Positions 16,611 through 24,984 of a DNA stretch of 64,000 nt are shown piece after piece. Origin of the DNA: Anaerolineales bacterium UBA2395 (GTDB lineage Bacteria; Chloroflexota; Anaerolineae; Anaerolineales; Villigracilaceae); the NCBI GenBank assembly GCA_002343775.1, contig DDSH01000031.1, positions 1 to 64,000 of the forward strand, given 5' to 3'. Numbering within the stretch: position 1 is the stretch's first letter; every line of letters starts with the position of its first letter. The notes beneath the pieces are model-generated. The model worked only from the letters and a program-made list of their open reading frames with translations, had not been told where the DNA came from and did no database searches. The position numbers and the translations under genes were made by a program.

Positions 16611-18050
16611 CTATTCAGGGATGATCTTCCAGCCGGGGAGGGCTTTGAACTTCCAGATAAAGGTGTGATGGAGCATGAACTTCATCCATGCGCCGCTGAC
16701 GCCCATTTCAAGGTGCGAGGTGAACAGGTCGCGCCCGAACTCGTTGGTGAATTTCTTGCGGTCAGGCACAACTGGGTGCATCACGATGGTCACGGCGTTG
16801 CCATCCCAGAGTGAATCGCCCATGCTGGCAATACAGGCGGCGACCATTTCGGTCATGGGTTCGCTGTGGGTCATCTCGCCTTTTTCGATCAGGTCGGCGA
16901 TGTTGAGCGCGACCACACGCCCGATCACACCGCTGACCATGCCGGTGCGCGGAGGGGCGGGGGCAATGAGCAGGTTGTTCTTGTTGGTGAACGGCTTGGA
17001 GATCGGTCCCGGAGGGGCAAATGCGATACCGGCTGCAAAGACGTTCTTGTAGGTGGGATTCTGATATCGGGCGGGCCAGGCATCGGGAGTTTGAGCAAGC
17101 TCAGGGTAAGGAAGACCGTATTTTCCATCCACCAAAACAAAACCGGCGGGGTTGACCATCTTGGCTGAAATATCTTCCCCATCTTTGCCAATGTATTTGA
17201 ACGGCTGACCTTTGAACTGCGGGATGAGCATTGAGAAGTCGAAGTCGGTGGTGCCTTCTTCACCTTCGTAGTTCTGCCAGTGGATCTTGCCTTCTTCGAT
17301 CTTGGTAACGCCGCTTTGGACTTGATAGCGGATGCCGTGATCGTTGAAGACGGAGGTGAGGAATTCCTCGCTGCGCATCACATGACCATTGCGCTTGATC
17401 TGCACCCCGTTGACCCCGAAGTCGCCGACAGCGGGTTCGTTCGAGAGCCAGAGGATATCCGCTTTGTCGCGCAGTCCTTTTTTGACGAGGTCTTTGTGAA
17501 TGTTGACGATGTATTCGAACGCCGCACCCTGACACGTCGCGCCGGGGTGACCTGTACCAATGACGATCTTGACCTGCTCGCCTTTTTTCATGCGCTCACA
17601 AAGAGCGAGGTAGGCATCACGCGCTTTGATGGCATGCGGCAGGGAACAAATGGAATGGGTGAAACCGTTCTCCGGTCCGAGACCGGGCGTGCCGGCAAAA
17701 TTGAGCAAAGGTCCGGGAGCCACAACGAGGTAATCATAGTCAAGCCGTACTTCTTTGCCTGATCCAACTTCTTCGCCCAACACATACTGGTCGCCCTCAT
17801 CGGGATGAATTTCTTTGGCGGCGGCATGGACGAATTTGACATGCATTTTGTCGTACACCGGTTTGAGTTTGAAGATGGTCTGCTCTGGCTTCATGTGACC
17901 AATGCCCACCCAAACCCACGAAGGCACATAGCCGAACACGTCACGGTTGCTGATGACCGTGATCTCGTGCTTTTTACCGAGCCTGCTTCCAAGGTATAAC
18001 GCTGCGGTGTGCCCCGCGAACCCAGCCCCTATCACTACAACTTTTGCCAT
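16611..18050 (-). CDS. sqr: Sulfide:quinone oxidoreductase-type FAD enzyme
   Basis: 479 aa. The start MAKVVVIGAGFAGHTAALYL is chosen for its AGGAGG site; a longer frame begins 105 bases upstream through a terminator. The dinucleotide fold GxGxxG lies at residues 8-13. SQR-type cysteines are visible at C135, C173 (in HPGATCQGAAFEY) and C406 (ACIASMGDSLW), and a GIAFAPPGPI flavin-binding stretch lies at 341-350. The C-terminus (MKFMLHHTFIWKFKALPGW) is amphipathic, as in SQRs that dock on the membrane. It should oxidise sulfide to sulfur or polysulfide and reduce the quinone pool used by CydAB. A broader NDH-2-like role is possible. Confidence 0.85.
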   Translation of the reverse strand: MAKVVVIGAGFAGHTAALYLGSRLGKKHEITVISNRDVFGYVPSWVWVGIGHMKPEQTIFKLKPVYDKMHVKFVHAAAKEIHPDEGDQYVLGEEVGSGKEVRLDYDYLVVAPGPLLNFAGTPGLGPENGFTHSICSLPHAIKARDAYLALCERMKKGEQVKIVIGTGHPGATCQGAAFEYIVNIHKDLVKKGLRDKADILWLSNEPAVGDFGVNGVQIKRNGHVMRSEEFLTSVFNDHGIRYQVQSGVTKIEEGKIHWQNYEGEEGTTDFDFSMLIPQFKGQPFKYIGKDGEDISAKMVNPAGFVLVDGKYGLPYPELAQTPDAWPARYQNPTYKNVFAAGIAFAPPGPISKPFTNKNNLLIAPAPPRTGMVSGVIGRVVALNIADLIEKGEMTHSEPMTEMVAACIASMGDSLWDGNAVTIVMHPVVPDRKKFTNEFGRDLFTSHLEMGVSGAWMKFMLHHTFIWKFKALPGWKIIPE

Positions 18051-18084
18051 AACTTCTTCCTCCTTTGAAGAGTTAAAAAATAAA

Positions 18085-18113
18085 ACAGACAACGGACATA
18101 GTCCGTTATCTGT
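18085..18113 (-). terminator. Intrinsic terminator 35 bases upstream of sqr
   Basis: A 13-bp stem with one mismatch and a 3-base loop (ACAGACAACGGAC against its complement), followed on the minus strand by TTTTATTTTTT. Placed just before the sqr SD, it either ends the transcript from the oxidase genes or attenuates sqr. Confidence 0.75.
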
Positions 18114-18378
18114 CTTGAACGAAAGAGCGAGCGTCGTGTGCGCGCAGAATGCCATTCCCGGCGCTCAGGGAATGGGTGTGGGGAATAAAGTCTGTTTGCC
18201 AGCGAGACATGGTGAATGCGTCCATCCATTGAATGATATGGAATTCACGACGCCACCGAACGCTAAAGCGATGGTCGTCCCTCAATATTTGGCTAACAAC
18301 TCAGGTCAATTGATCGGTAAAGCCTTGCCGTACAGATCGCAGCGCGGGTTAATCAAGTGGCTGCCATCGATCAAACAT
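18114..18378. other. Intergenic region between a lipoprotein gene and sqr
   Basis: About 265 bases. A weak minus-strand frame (18106-18285, 59 codons, TTG start, no SD, rich in His/Trp/Arg) ends inside the terminator stem; I do not think it is a gene, though it could be a decayed one. A 7-bp hairpin CATTCCC/GGGAATG is at 18153-18174. Nothing else is recognised. Confidence 0.4.
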
Positions 18379-18798
18379 TTATTGGTTCGGGTAGGCAGAT
18401 TCCACACCGGGATTTTCCACGCCGTCAATGTAGCGTGTTCCATACAGCTCACCATTGACTGTGACAGTGTACGCCCCCGAGCCGGAGACATCCTGATCGG
18501 TTTCAGCCAGGCTTTTCCATGTGAAGGTGAGTTGATTTCCTTCCAGCGTGCCCGTGCCCTGGTGAATGCCGCCCGAGACCAGCCATTGCAATTCGTATTC
18601 GTTCGGGGCTTCTCCAGCGGTTATGAAGAGCGAACCGCCGTACTCCTCACCAGTGGGGTCGAAAGCGTTGAGGGCATACTCGCCGACGATATCCGGCACG
18701 TTATCGGCGGGAGCATCCATACCGAGTTGGGCAGGGTCGCCCCGGCAGGCGGTGAGGCTGAGGGCTAGCAAAAAAAGGACAAAAGTAAAACGCTTCAT
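18379..18798 (-). CDS. Lipoprotein of unknown function downstream of the oxidase genes
   Basis: 139 aa. The signal peptide ends in the lipobox LTAC with Cys18. The mature part is beta-rich: EYALNAFDPTGEEYGGSLFI, YELQWLVSGGIHQGTGTLEG and FTWKSLAETD, resembling a small calycin or lipocalin-like barrel. GAGG precedes the start. It follows the cytochrome b fusion gene by 57 bases on the same strand and is probably exported alongside that complex. No specific family is recognised. Confidence 0.75.
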   Translation of the reverse strand: MKRFTFVLFLLALSLTACRGDPAQLGMDAPADNVPDIVGEYALNAFDPTGEEYGGSLFITAGEAPNEYELQWLVSGGIHQGTGTLEGNQLTFTWKSLAETDQDVSGSGAYTVTVNGELYGTRYIDGVENPGVESAYPNQ

Positions 18799-18855
18799 TT
18801 TTCCTCGTATTTAGATGAAATTTTCTTCAAAAAGTGACTGCGATCTGGAATTTGC

Positions 18856-21189
18856 CTACTCTTCCAAGGTCATCAAAAAGGCGATCAAGTCCGCGATCTG
18901 CTCGTCGTTGAGGATCTGCCCAAAATTCTGGATCATCTGTCCCTCGGGGAAGCCGGAGACGATGAACGCATTGGGTTCGATAATGGACTGCCGCAGATAT
19001 TCCTCGGCGGTCATGCCGGGGATGCGTTCGCCGGCGCGGCTGGCAATGCCGTAAAAAGAGGGTCCAATGATGACCTCGTCCTTTTCAAGCGAATGGCAGA
19101 TGCGGCAGCCTGCGTTCACACCGGCGGCGGTTTCGTAGTAGATCTTTTCGCCCATGCGCGGGTCGGGGATGTGCATGTCTCGGAAGTTGATCGTCAGCAC
19201 CTGGCGCGGCTCGAGCGTGATGGTCTTGTCGAACAGAACCTGTTCGATGCTTTCATCGGGGCGGTCGTACATTTTGATGAGGACATGATGACTGCCCACC
19301 GGCAGTTCGATCTGCTGGAAGATGCGCGCGCCTTGATTGATGTGGTTGTCACGCGCCGTGTAGGTCTCGTCGAAAACCATCTCACCATTCACTTCCAGTG
19401 TGATCCGGGTCGGATGGTCAAGATCCGGCTCGACCGAAGGAGGAGGCGCGACGTCTTGAACGGCGTATCCGCTGTGGTGAGTCATCTGGATCGCCACCGT
19501 CGCCATATCTTCACTGAAAAATTGGGTTGGTCTATCACTGAGCCAAATTTGAAAGGCGGTGACGAGCGCCATCACGCCGAGCAGCGGCAGGATAAAACGG
19601 ATGTGGCTGGCATTGGGCGTGAACGAAAAGGCATTCGCTTCAGCCTTGACCTGAGACTTGATCGCGCTGCCGAAGACAGTGGGCGCCGCCCAAGCCGTAT
19701 GCACACGCGGAATGAACTCGGGCTTCAGTTTTGGTAATCGCTCGCCGTTGACGCGGTCATTGAGCCAGACGTTGCCCTCGCGATTGGCGCAATCTTCGGG
19801 AGGGCAGCCAATGAATTGCACATCGCTTGCGCCTGCTTCAAGCGTCTGCGCGGCGAGGTTGGGATTCGCCATCGCAATGCAAGTCAGCGGAATGATATGA
19901 GTATCCGGGGCGTTGAAGTGTGCGCCAACACCGTGCATGGCGTGACGTTCACAGGTGAATATGACTTTGACATTTTTGTTCTCAGCGACTTTGCCAAGCG
20001 TGGTTTTCCACAGCGGGTCGAGTGGAAGATCGCCGAAGGTCAGGGCATTATCGGGGCAGGAGCCAATGCACACACCGCAGGAAACGCAAAGTTTGGGGTC
20101 GATCTCTGCCTGGAATTTGGGACGCGCGCCGTCGGTGCGCGGAACCATTTTGATGGCTAGGTAGGGGCAATCGCGCTCACAGAGGGTGCAGCCGTCGCAG
20201 TGGGCGCGATCAACTTGGACGGGACGAAGTTCCTTTGCGCGTGGAAGCATCCACGGCAAGGCAAAGGCAACGCCGACGATGAAGAGCAGGATGCTCCAAA
20301 AGATAGCCTGGGGTCCGCGCAGGAAGGCGGGTAGATAAAATAAATAGAATAAGTCAATGGGGGCTTCGGCAGGCAGTTGCGTGATGTTGAGCGGCGGCAG
20401 CATGCCAATGGGGAAAAGGATCGCAGACAGCAGGAGCACGAAGATGGAAATGACCATCCAATAGCGCGGCGGCAGCCACTTGGCGCGGCTCATACGTTTG
20501 AGGTGCAGCCAAAGGAAGTAGCCGACCAAAGCAGAAAGCCCCAGGTGCAGCACGATGACGATCATCATGAAAACCCAGCCCGTGCCAGCTGCGTCACCGG
20601 TGATGAAATCGACAATGAAGGTCTGGCCGCCCCGGAAATTGCCGAGGAACTTGAAGAGGCTTTGATTTAACACCTGTGCGCGTTCATCCCAGATAAGCCA
20701 GTAGCCGGTGATGCCGATGAGCCAGACCACGACCGCCATTCCCACGCCCGTCACCCATGCCGGCCAGCGCGGTCCGCGGAACCGGTCCTGGAAGAAGGTG
20801 CGCCAGCCGTGCAAAAGCGCAAAGATGACCGCCGCATCGGAGGCGTAACGATGCATGGCGCGGATGATGCGCCCGACCAGGTTCGCTTCGATATTGGACA
20901 CCGCCTGATACGAAAACGTAAACCCGAAGGGGTAGAACATCGTCAGGTAGATGCCGGTCAGCAGGATGACCACCAAAAGGAAGATGGTGATCGTGCCGGT
21001 ATGATAAAGCGGGTTGAAGCGCGGGTCATGGATCAGCCACTGGACGGGAGATTCGAGGCGCAGAGAAACACTCTCAAGGAAATTGAGCAGGCGTCGGCTG
21101 GGCGAATCGAGGCGCGCTTTCCAATCCACGCTGGGGTTGCGTTCGGCGAGGAAGTCGGTCAGTTGTTTTTTTTCAGGGGGTGTGGTCAT
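18856..21189 (-). CDS. Cytochrome b / 2x[4Fe-4S] / MvhD-like / cytochrome c fusion, probable quinol-oxidising subunit
   Basis: 777 aa, five parts. (1) Residues 50-320: cytochrome b N-terminal domain with bis-heme pairs H113/H127 and H215/H229, each 14 apart as in bc1. (2) 329-380: ferredoxin with C331-x2-C334-x2-C337-x3-C341 and C368-x2-C371-x2-C374-x3-C378. (3) 405-475: MvhD-type domain with C413, C437, C462, C467 in FTCERHA and GCPPEDC. (4) 525-670: one helix and a beta-sandwich. (5) 680-777: cytochrome c, C695-R-I-C698-H and a likely M752 ligand. It follows the ba3 subunit I gene. Likely role: moving quinol electrons to cytochrome c or CuA; the ferredoxin/MvhD part suggests another electron entry. 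Exact function unknown. Confidence 0.85.
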   Translation of the reverse strand: MTTPPEKKQLTDFLAERNPSVDWKARLDSPSRRLLNFLESVSLRLESPVQWLIHDPRFNPLYHTGTITIFLLVVILLTGIYLTMFYPFGFTFSYQAVSNIEANLVGRIIRAMHRYASDAAVIFALLHGWRTFFQDRFRGPRWPAWVTGVGMAVVVWLIGITGYWLIWDERAQVLNQSLFKFLGNFRGGQTFIVDFITGDAAGTGWVFMMIVIVLHLGLSALVGYFLWLHLKRMSRAKWLPPRYWMVISIFVLLLSAILFPIGMLPPLNITQLPAEAPIDLFYLFYLPAFLRGPQAIFWSILLFIVGVAFALPWMLPRAKELRPVQVDRAHCDGCTLCERDCPYLAIKMVPRTDGARPKFQAEIDPKLCVSCGVCIGSCPDNALTFGDLPLDPLWKTTLGKVAENKNVKVIFTCERHAMHGVGAHFNAPDTHIIPLTCIAMANPNLAAQTLEAGASDVQFIGCPPEDCANREGNVWLNDRVNGERLPKLKPEFIPRVHTAWAAPTVFGSAIKSQVKAEANAFSFTPNASHIRFILPLLGVMALVTAFQIWLSDRPTQFFSEDMATVAIQMTHHSGYAVQDVAPPPSVEPDLDHPTRITLEVNGEMVFDETYTARDNHINQGARIFQQIELPVGSHHVLIKMYDRPDESIEQVLFDKTITLEPRQVLTINFRDMHIPDPRMGEKIYYETAAGVNAGCRICHSLEKDEVIIGPSFYGIASRAGERIPGMTAEEYLRQSIIEPNAFIVSGFPEGQMIQNFGQILNDEQIADLIAFLMTLEE

Positions 21190-21300
21190 GTGCTTTGAAT
21201 GGTTTCTACGACAGACTGCCGACAGCAGACCGCGGTCCGCCGTCGGCAGTCTTGTTACAAGCCGGGCGGCAATCCAACAGGACAGCCGCCCATGTTTACA
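21190..21300. repeat. Two hairpins between the ba3 oxidase and the cytochrome b fusion
   Basis: AGACTGCCGAC (21213-21223) pairs with 21242-21252 around a nested stem; the whole is a run of 7-base units (GACTGCC, GACAGCA, GACCGCG, GTCCGCC, GTCGGCA). A second stem GGGCGGC/GCCGCCC is at 21264-21291. Neither has a T-run, so RNA stabilisation or partial termination is more likely than full termination. Confidence 0.65.
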
Positions 21301-22950
21301 CTACCAGACCCGGAAGCCGGGGGAGGTGAGGGCGATGTTGGCGATCTGCTCGACCAGCTGCGGACCATAGACGATCACGATCAGCGCGAGCGTGCCGTAG
21401 ATCCACGGAGCCCAGCGGTCCAGCCAGAGGGGCGTGAGAGCCGGGTCTTGCATCGCTTCGGCGATCGGAACCTGCACTTCTTCTTTGACGGTTTCCTTGT
21501 TCAAGGCGGTCATCAGCATGACGGTCAGGTACAGTGCGCCACTGACGAAGAGGATCGCGCCTCCCAACCCGACCTGGAAGAGGCGGCTGTTCCATTCAGC
21601 AGGGACGTAGGGAGCGAGTCCGAGCGGAACGCGGCGTGGGGCACCGAGCAAGCCCAACACATGCATCGAATTGGAGAAGATGATCATACCGATGAACCAG
21701 ATCCAGGACTGGGCGACTGCCAGCTTGGGTTTCCAGAGTTGCTTGCCGGTCAAGTAGGGAAGCAGCCAGTAGGAAATACCCATAAAGCTTAACGTCACAC
21801 CGGTTGCCACAGTGAGGTGGAAGTGACCGGGAACAAAAGCGGTGTTGTGCAGTACAAGGTTGACGTTATAGGAGGCATTTGCCAAACCGCCGATACCGCC
21901 GAAGAAGAACAAGAGTCCCGCGAGCAGCTGGGCAGCCACGGAGGGATCTTTCCAGTTCAGTTTCAAGATCCAGGCAAGTGCGCCCTTGCCGCCTTGTTTG
22001 CGTCCTGCATGTTCAAGGGAGGCGACCACGGTGAAGGCGGTCATCATGGAGGGGAAGAATACGCCGAATGTGAGCAACGAATGGATGAACTTCCATGCGG
22101 GTGGAACGCCGGGATCCACATACTGGTGATGGAAACCAAGCGGCGTGGAGAGGACGAGGAAGATCCAGAAGGATAGGCGGGCGAGCGAGTCGCTGAACAT
22201 CTTGCCATTGCCAGCCTGTTTGGGCAGCATGGCATACCAGGAGATATAGGCGGGCAGCAGCCAGAAGTACACCAGTGGGTGACCGGTGAACCAGAAATAG
22301 GTGCGTGCCAGCTGTGGGTCCACGGTTTCGAGCAGACCAAGCGACCAGGGCAGCAGCATGGTCAGGATCTCGACGGCGACGCCCAACGTACAGATCTGCC
22401 AGAGCAGAGAGGTGAGAATACTAGCAAAGGCGATGAAGGGCGAGCGCTCGTTGGGGTTTTCTTTGCGCCAGTCGAAATAGGTCATGAACAGACCCCAGCC
22501 TTCCACCCAGCTTCCCACCACCACCAGCGTCAGACCCACGTAGAACGCCCAGTTTGCCTTGAGAGGTGGATAAAAAGTGAAGAGGACAGTGGCTTCATTG
22601 GCGAGGATCGGAATGGCAGCGGCGACTACACCGGCGACCATCATCCAGAAACCGACTTTATTCAAGGTCAGGTTCTTGAGCGGGCGCTTCAATCCGAAGA
22701 TGACGTTGAAGGTCAGGAATCCCATGATGAAGAAGGTCGTCCAGACCAGGGCGTTCAAAACGCCGTGAACGGTAAGACCCTGATAGTAGGATTTGATCAG
22801 GGGTTTGATGTAGGGGTAGAAATCCCATCCGGCGTGTTCAAATGCTTGCAGCGGTCCGAACAGACTGCCGACAGCCAGCGCCAGTATGGCTGTCAAAAGA
22901 TGCCAGCCGATGAATTTCTTCTCTCCGGCGGATACTTGATATTGTGTCAT
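21301..22950 (-). CDS. cbaA: ba3-type (B-family) heme-copper oxidase subunit I
   Basis: 549 aa with about 13 helices. Ligands: H62 and H378 for the low-spin heme, H224/H274/H275 for CuB, H376 for the high-spin heme. GHPLVYFWLLPAY (223-235) has Y228 for the His-Tyr cross-link and is the B-family form of this motif. D-channel residues of A-type enzymes are not seen, as expected for ba3 oxidases. It reduces O2 and pumps protons at high oxygen affinity. It follows subunit II by 18 bases in a cbaD-cbaB-cbaA order identical to that of Thermus. Confidence 0.95.
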   Translation of the reverse strand: MTQYQVSAGEKKFIGWHLLTAILALAVGSLFGPLQAFEHAGWDFYPYIKPLIKSYYQGLTVHGVLNALVWTTFFIMGFLTFNVIFGLKRPLKNLTLNKVGFWMMVAGVVAAAIPILANEATVLFTFYPPLKANWAFYVGLTLVVVGSWVEGWGLFMTYFDWRKENPNERSPFIAFASILTSLLWQICTLGVAVEILTMLLPWSLGLLETVDPQLARTYFWFTGHPLVYFWLLPAYISWYAMLPKQAGNGKMFSDSLARLSFWIFLVLSTPLGFHHQYVDPGVPPAWKFIHSLLTFGVFFPSMMTAFTVVASLEHAGRKQGGKGALAWILKLNWKDPSVAAQLLAGLLFFFGGIGGLANASYNVNLVLHNTAFVPGHFHLTVATGVTLSFMGISYWLLPYLTGKQLWKPKLAVAQSWIWFIGMIIFSNSMHVLGLLGAPRRVPLGLAPYVPAEWNSRLFQVGLGGAILFVSGALYLTVMLMTALNKETVKEEVQVPIAEAMQDPALTPLWLDRWAPWIYGTLALIVIVYGPQLVEQIANIALTSPGFRVW

Positions 22951-22968
22951 ATTGATTCTCCTCGCAGA

Positions 22969-23469
22969 CTATGGCGTAACGGTGATCGTGCCGTACATGA
23001 TGCCGTGCCCGCTGCCGCAGTATTCCGTACAGATGAAATCATACGTGCCGGGTTCGTCGAACCGGATGGTCAGTTTGGAGACCTGCCCGGGGATGACCAT
23101 GAAATTCGCATTGGTGTTTTGAATCTTGAAACCGTGCTGGACATCCGGCGAAGTCACGTAGAAGGACACGCTGGAACCGGCTGGGATGGTCAATTCTTTG
23201 GGGAGGAATTCCCATTGCGGAACCGCGCGCGCCAGGATATAGGCGTCATATTTTCCAGGGGAAACCTCACGCAAACCGGGGTTCGACCAGGGGCTGTTGG
23301 GGTCGGTTGCCACAGTGCGCGGATCGACACGCTGTTCGGGAGCGGGAACCTCAATGCCCATGCCGAATGCAGCTACGCTGACCGCCGCCGCAAACAGAAC
23401 GAGCATCACCGCGCTGAAGATCATCCAGTTGCGCTCGTAGGGATCGATATGCATTTGCCTGGTGTTCAT
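22969..23469 (-). CDS. cbaB: ba3-type oxidase subunit II (CuA)
   Basis: 166 aa, the short single-helix form. Helix at residues 15-36, then the cupredoxin domain. The binuclear CuA site is complete: H112 in DVQHGF and C147, C151, H155, M158 in CTEYCGSGHGIM, with E149 as bridging carbonyl. It accepts electrons from cytochrome c, here possibly the fused cytochrome c of the next gene but one. Its ATG overlaps the stop of the 45-aa subunit IIa (ATGA). Confidence 0.95.
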   Translation of the reverse strand: MNTRQMHIDPYERNWMIFSAVMLVLFAAAVSVAAFGMGIEVPAPEQRVDPRTVATDPNSPWSNPGLREVSPGKYDAYILARAVPQWEFLPKELTIPAGSSVSFYVTSPDVQHGFKIQNTNANFMVIPGQVSKLTIRFDEPGTYDFICTEYCGSGHGIMYGTITVTP

Positions 23470-23603
23470 AGTGTGCCTCCCCGCCCGACAAGGATCATAT
23501 AGATCGTTGCCCAGATCGCGATGAGCGTAATGACAAAGATCGCCAGGACAGCGATCGTGCCAGTTGGGCGAAACTCATCGTCTTCTTTATCTTTCTTCGC
23601 CAT
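23466..23603 (-). CDS. cbaD: ba3-type oxidase subunit IIa, 45 aa
   Basis: The small frame reads MAKKDKEDDEFRPTGTIAVL followed by AIFVITLIAIWATIYMILVG and RGGTL: a charged N-terminus and one membrane helix. Thermus ba3 oxidase has a 34-aa subunit IIa with the same layout, coded just upstream of subunit II, which is the arrangement here. GAGGAG stands nine bases before the ATG and the stop overlaps cbaB by ATGA. Size, topology and position agree; sequence identity with known CbaD could not be checked. Confidence 0.82.
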   Translation of the reverse strand: MAKKDKEDDEFRPTGTIAVLAIFVITLIAIWATIYMILVGRGGTL

Positions 23604-23712
23604 GTTTCATTCTCCTCTTAAAATGGAATTGGGATGTTCACCGCTTCATGCGGCGCCGCAAACGCGGAGGTGAAAATTGGGCTTTTTCTGCACGGATGCA
23701 GTTCCCACCTCC

Positions 23713-24300
23713 CTATTGCCTTAACATGTACTTCAGATCATCAGCGATCTCGTCCACGGTCACGCCGAAAGGAAATACCAACTTCAGAAAACCTTCACGA
23801 TCGATGACCAGCAGCGTGGCGGTGTGATCGATCAGGTATCCGGTTGCATCGCTGCCTTCATTCACCTGATAAAAGATGCCGTAAAGCGAAGCGACCGCGT
23901 CCAACTGCTCCTGTGTGCCGGTTACACCGATAAAGGAAGGGTGAAAATGGGCTGTGTATTCCGCCAGTTTCTCGGGCGTATCCCGCTGCGGGTCGAGCGA
24001 GATCATAATGGTCTGCACATCGTCCGCGTTTGAGCCGATTTGCTTGAGTGCCTGTCCCACATTTGCAAGCGTGGCGGGGCAAATATCCGGGCAGAAGGTG
24101 TAACCGAAATACAGTAACACCAACTTGCCGCGATAGTCGCTTAGTGAAACATTCCCATTAATGCCGGTCAATGTAAAGTCGTGAGACGTTTCTGGAGATT
24201 GGATGACCGTCCCATGGAAAGTATGCGGACGGAAAAAGTAGAAGCCGACGGCTAATCCTAGAACTGTAGCAAAGAAACTGAGCAGGAACTTTATTTTCAT
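23713..24300 (-). CDS. SCO1/SenC copper chaperone for CuA
   Basis: 195 aa. An N-terminal anchor (residues 4-22) and a thioredoxin fold with C70-PDI-C74 (in FGYTFCPDICPATL) and H159 in YLIDHTATLLV: the complete Cu(I)/Cu(II) site of SCO proteins. It delivers copper to, or reduces, the CuA cysteines of CbaB outside the membrane. It lies 9 bases after a second SCO paralogue and about 110 bases before cbaD. Confidence 0.93.
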   Translation of the reverse strand: MKIKFLLSFFATVLGLAVGFYFFRPHTFHGTVIQSPETSHDFTLTGINGNVSLSDYRGKLVLLYFGYTFCPDICPATLANVGQALKQIGSNADDVQTIMISLDPQRDTPEKLAEYTAHFHPSFIGVTGTQEQLDAVASLYGIFYQVNEGSDATGYLIDHTATLLVIDREGFLKLVFPFGVTVDEIADDLKYMLRQ

Positions 24301-24309
24301 ATTGAATAG

Positions 24310-24984
24310 CTATGGCGCGTAGCAAAGAAATAGATGTGCCGCTTCGTAGGCAAGTTTCGTTGTCCCTTTGCTGTTGCGGACCTCATCCGCCAGGACGCCC
24401 AGATGCCGCAGGATACGGTCGGCGCTGGAGACTTCGGTGGCATAGCGGTATTCCGCGCGGACGATGCCCCAACCGTCCACCAGTATGAACGTTGGGTCGA
24501 AGGAAAAACTACCGTCATCCTTCTTTTCGTAATAGGTTTCAAACCCTGAGCCAATGATGGTCTTGAGCAGGGCTTGGTTGGTGGTGGTTCCGAATTTCCA
24601 CTGGTCTGAGTTTGCGCCGAGGGAGAGGGCGTACTTGTTCAAGGCTTCGGGCGTGTCGCGTTCCGGGTCGATGGAAATGGTCACGAAGGTGACCGGGATG
24701 CCTTCCAACTGTACTTCGCCAAGGCGGGACTGCACTTCTTGAATCGTCTCGTTGATCTCGAAGCAGGGCTCCGGGCATTGGGTGTAGGTGAAGGTGAAGA
24801 TCACGAACTGCCCGCGCAGGTTCTCGCTGATGAACTGTTGACCGTTCTGATCGATCAGGTTGAAGGCAGGTGCCAGCTGCAGGCGTGGCAAAACCTTGAT
24901 CGGTTGAACGATTTTGAACGCGATGGCAGAGATCATGATCATGCCAAGCAGACCATACAAGCCGTTAAGAAGATATTTGTTCAT
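24310..24984 (-). CDS. SCO-family paralogue lacking the copper histidine
   Basis: 224 aa. N-terminal anchor (8-25), thioredoxin fold with C70-PEP-C74 in TYTQCPEPCFEI. Where SCO proteins have D-H-x5-L-V-D, this protein reads FDPTFILVDGWG, so Pro164 takes the place of the histidine ligand. Copper binding should be weak or absent, and a thiol-disulfide role, for instance reducing the CuA cysteines, is more likely. Its start overlaps the rrf2 stop by ATGA. Confidence 0.9.
   Translation of the reverse strand: MNKYLLNGLYGLLGMIMISAIAFKIVQPIKVLPRLQLAPAFNLIDQNGQQFISENLRGQFVIFTFTYTQCPEPCFEINETIQEVQSRLGEVQLEGIPVTFVTISIDPERDTPEALNKYALSLGANSDQWKFGTTTNQALLKTIIGSGFETYYEKKDDGSFSFDPTFILVDGWGIVRAEYRYATEVSSADRILRHLGVLADEVRNSKGTTKLAYEAAHLFLCYAP

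Noticed and set aside
18106..18285. 59-codon minus-strand frame before sqr
   Set aside because: TTG start, no SD, odd composition, stop inside a terminator stem.
21213..21252. Intrinsic terminator before the cytochrome b fusion
   Set aside because: Strong stem but no T-run on either strand; recorded as a repeat hairpin.
22279..23502. 407-codon plus-strand frame over cbaA/cbaB
   Set aside because: Antisense to two certain oxidase genes; no SD, no domain.
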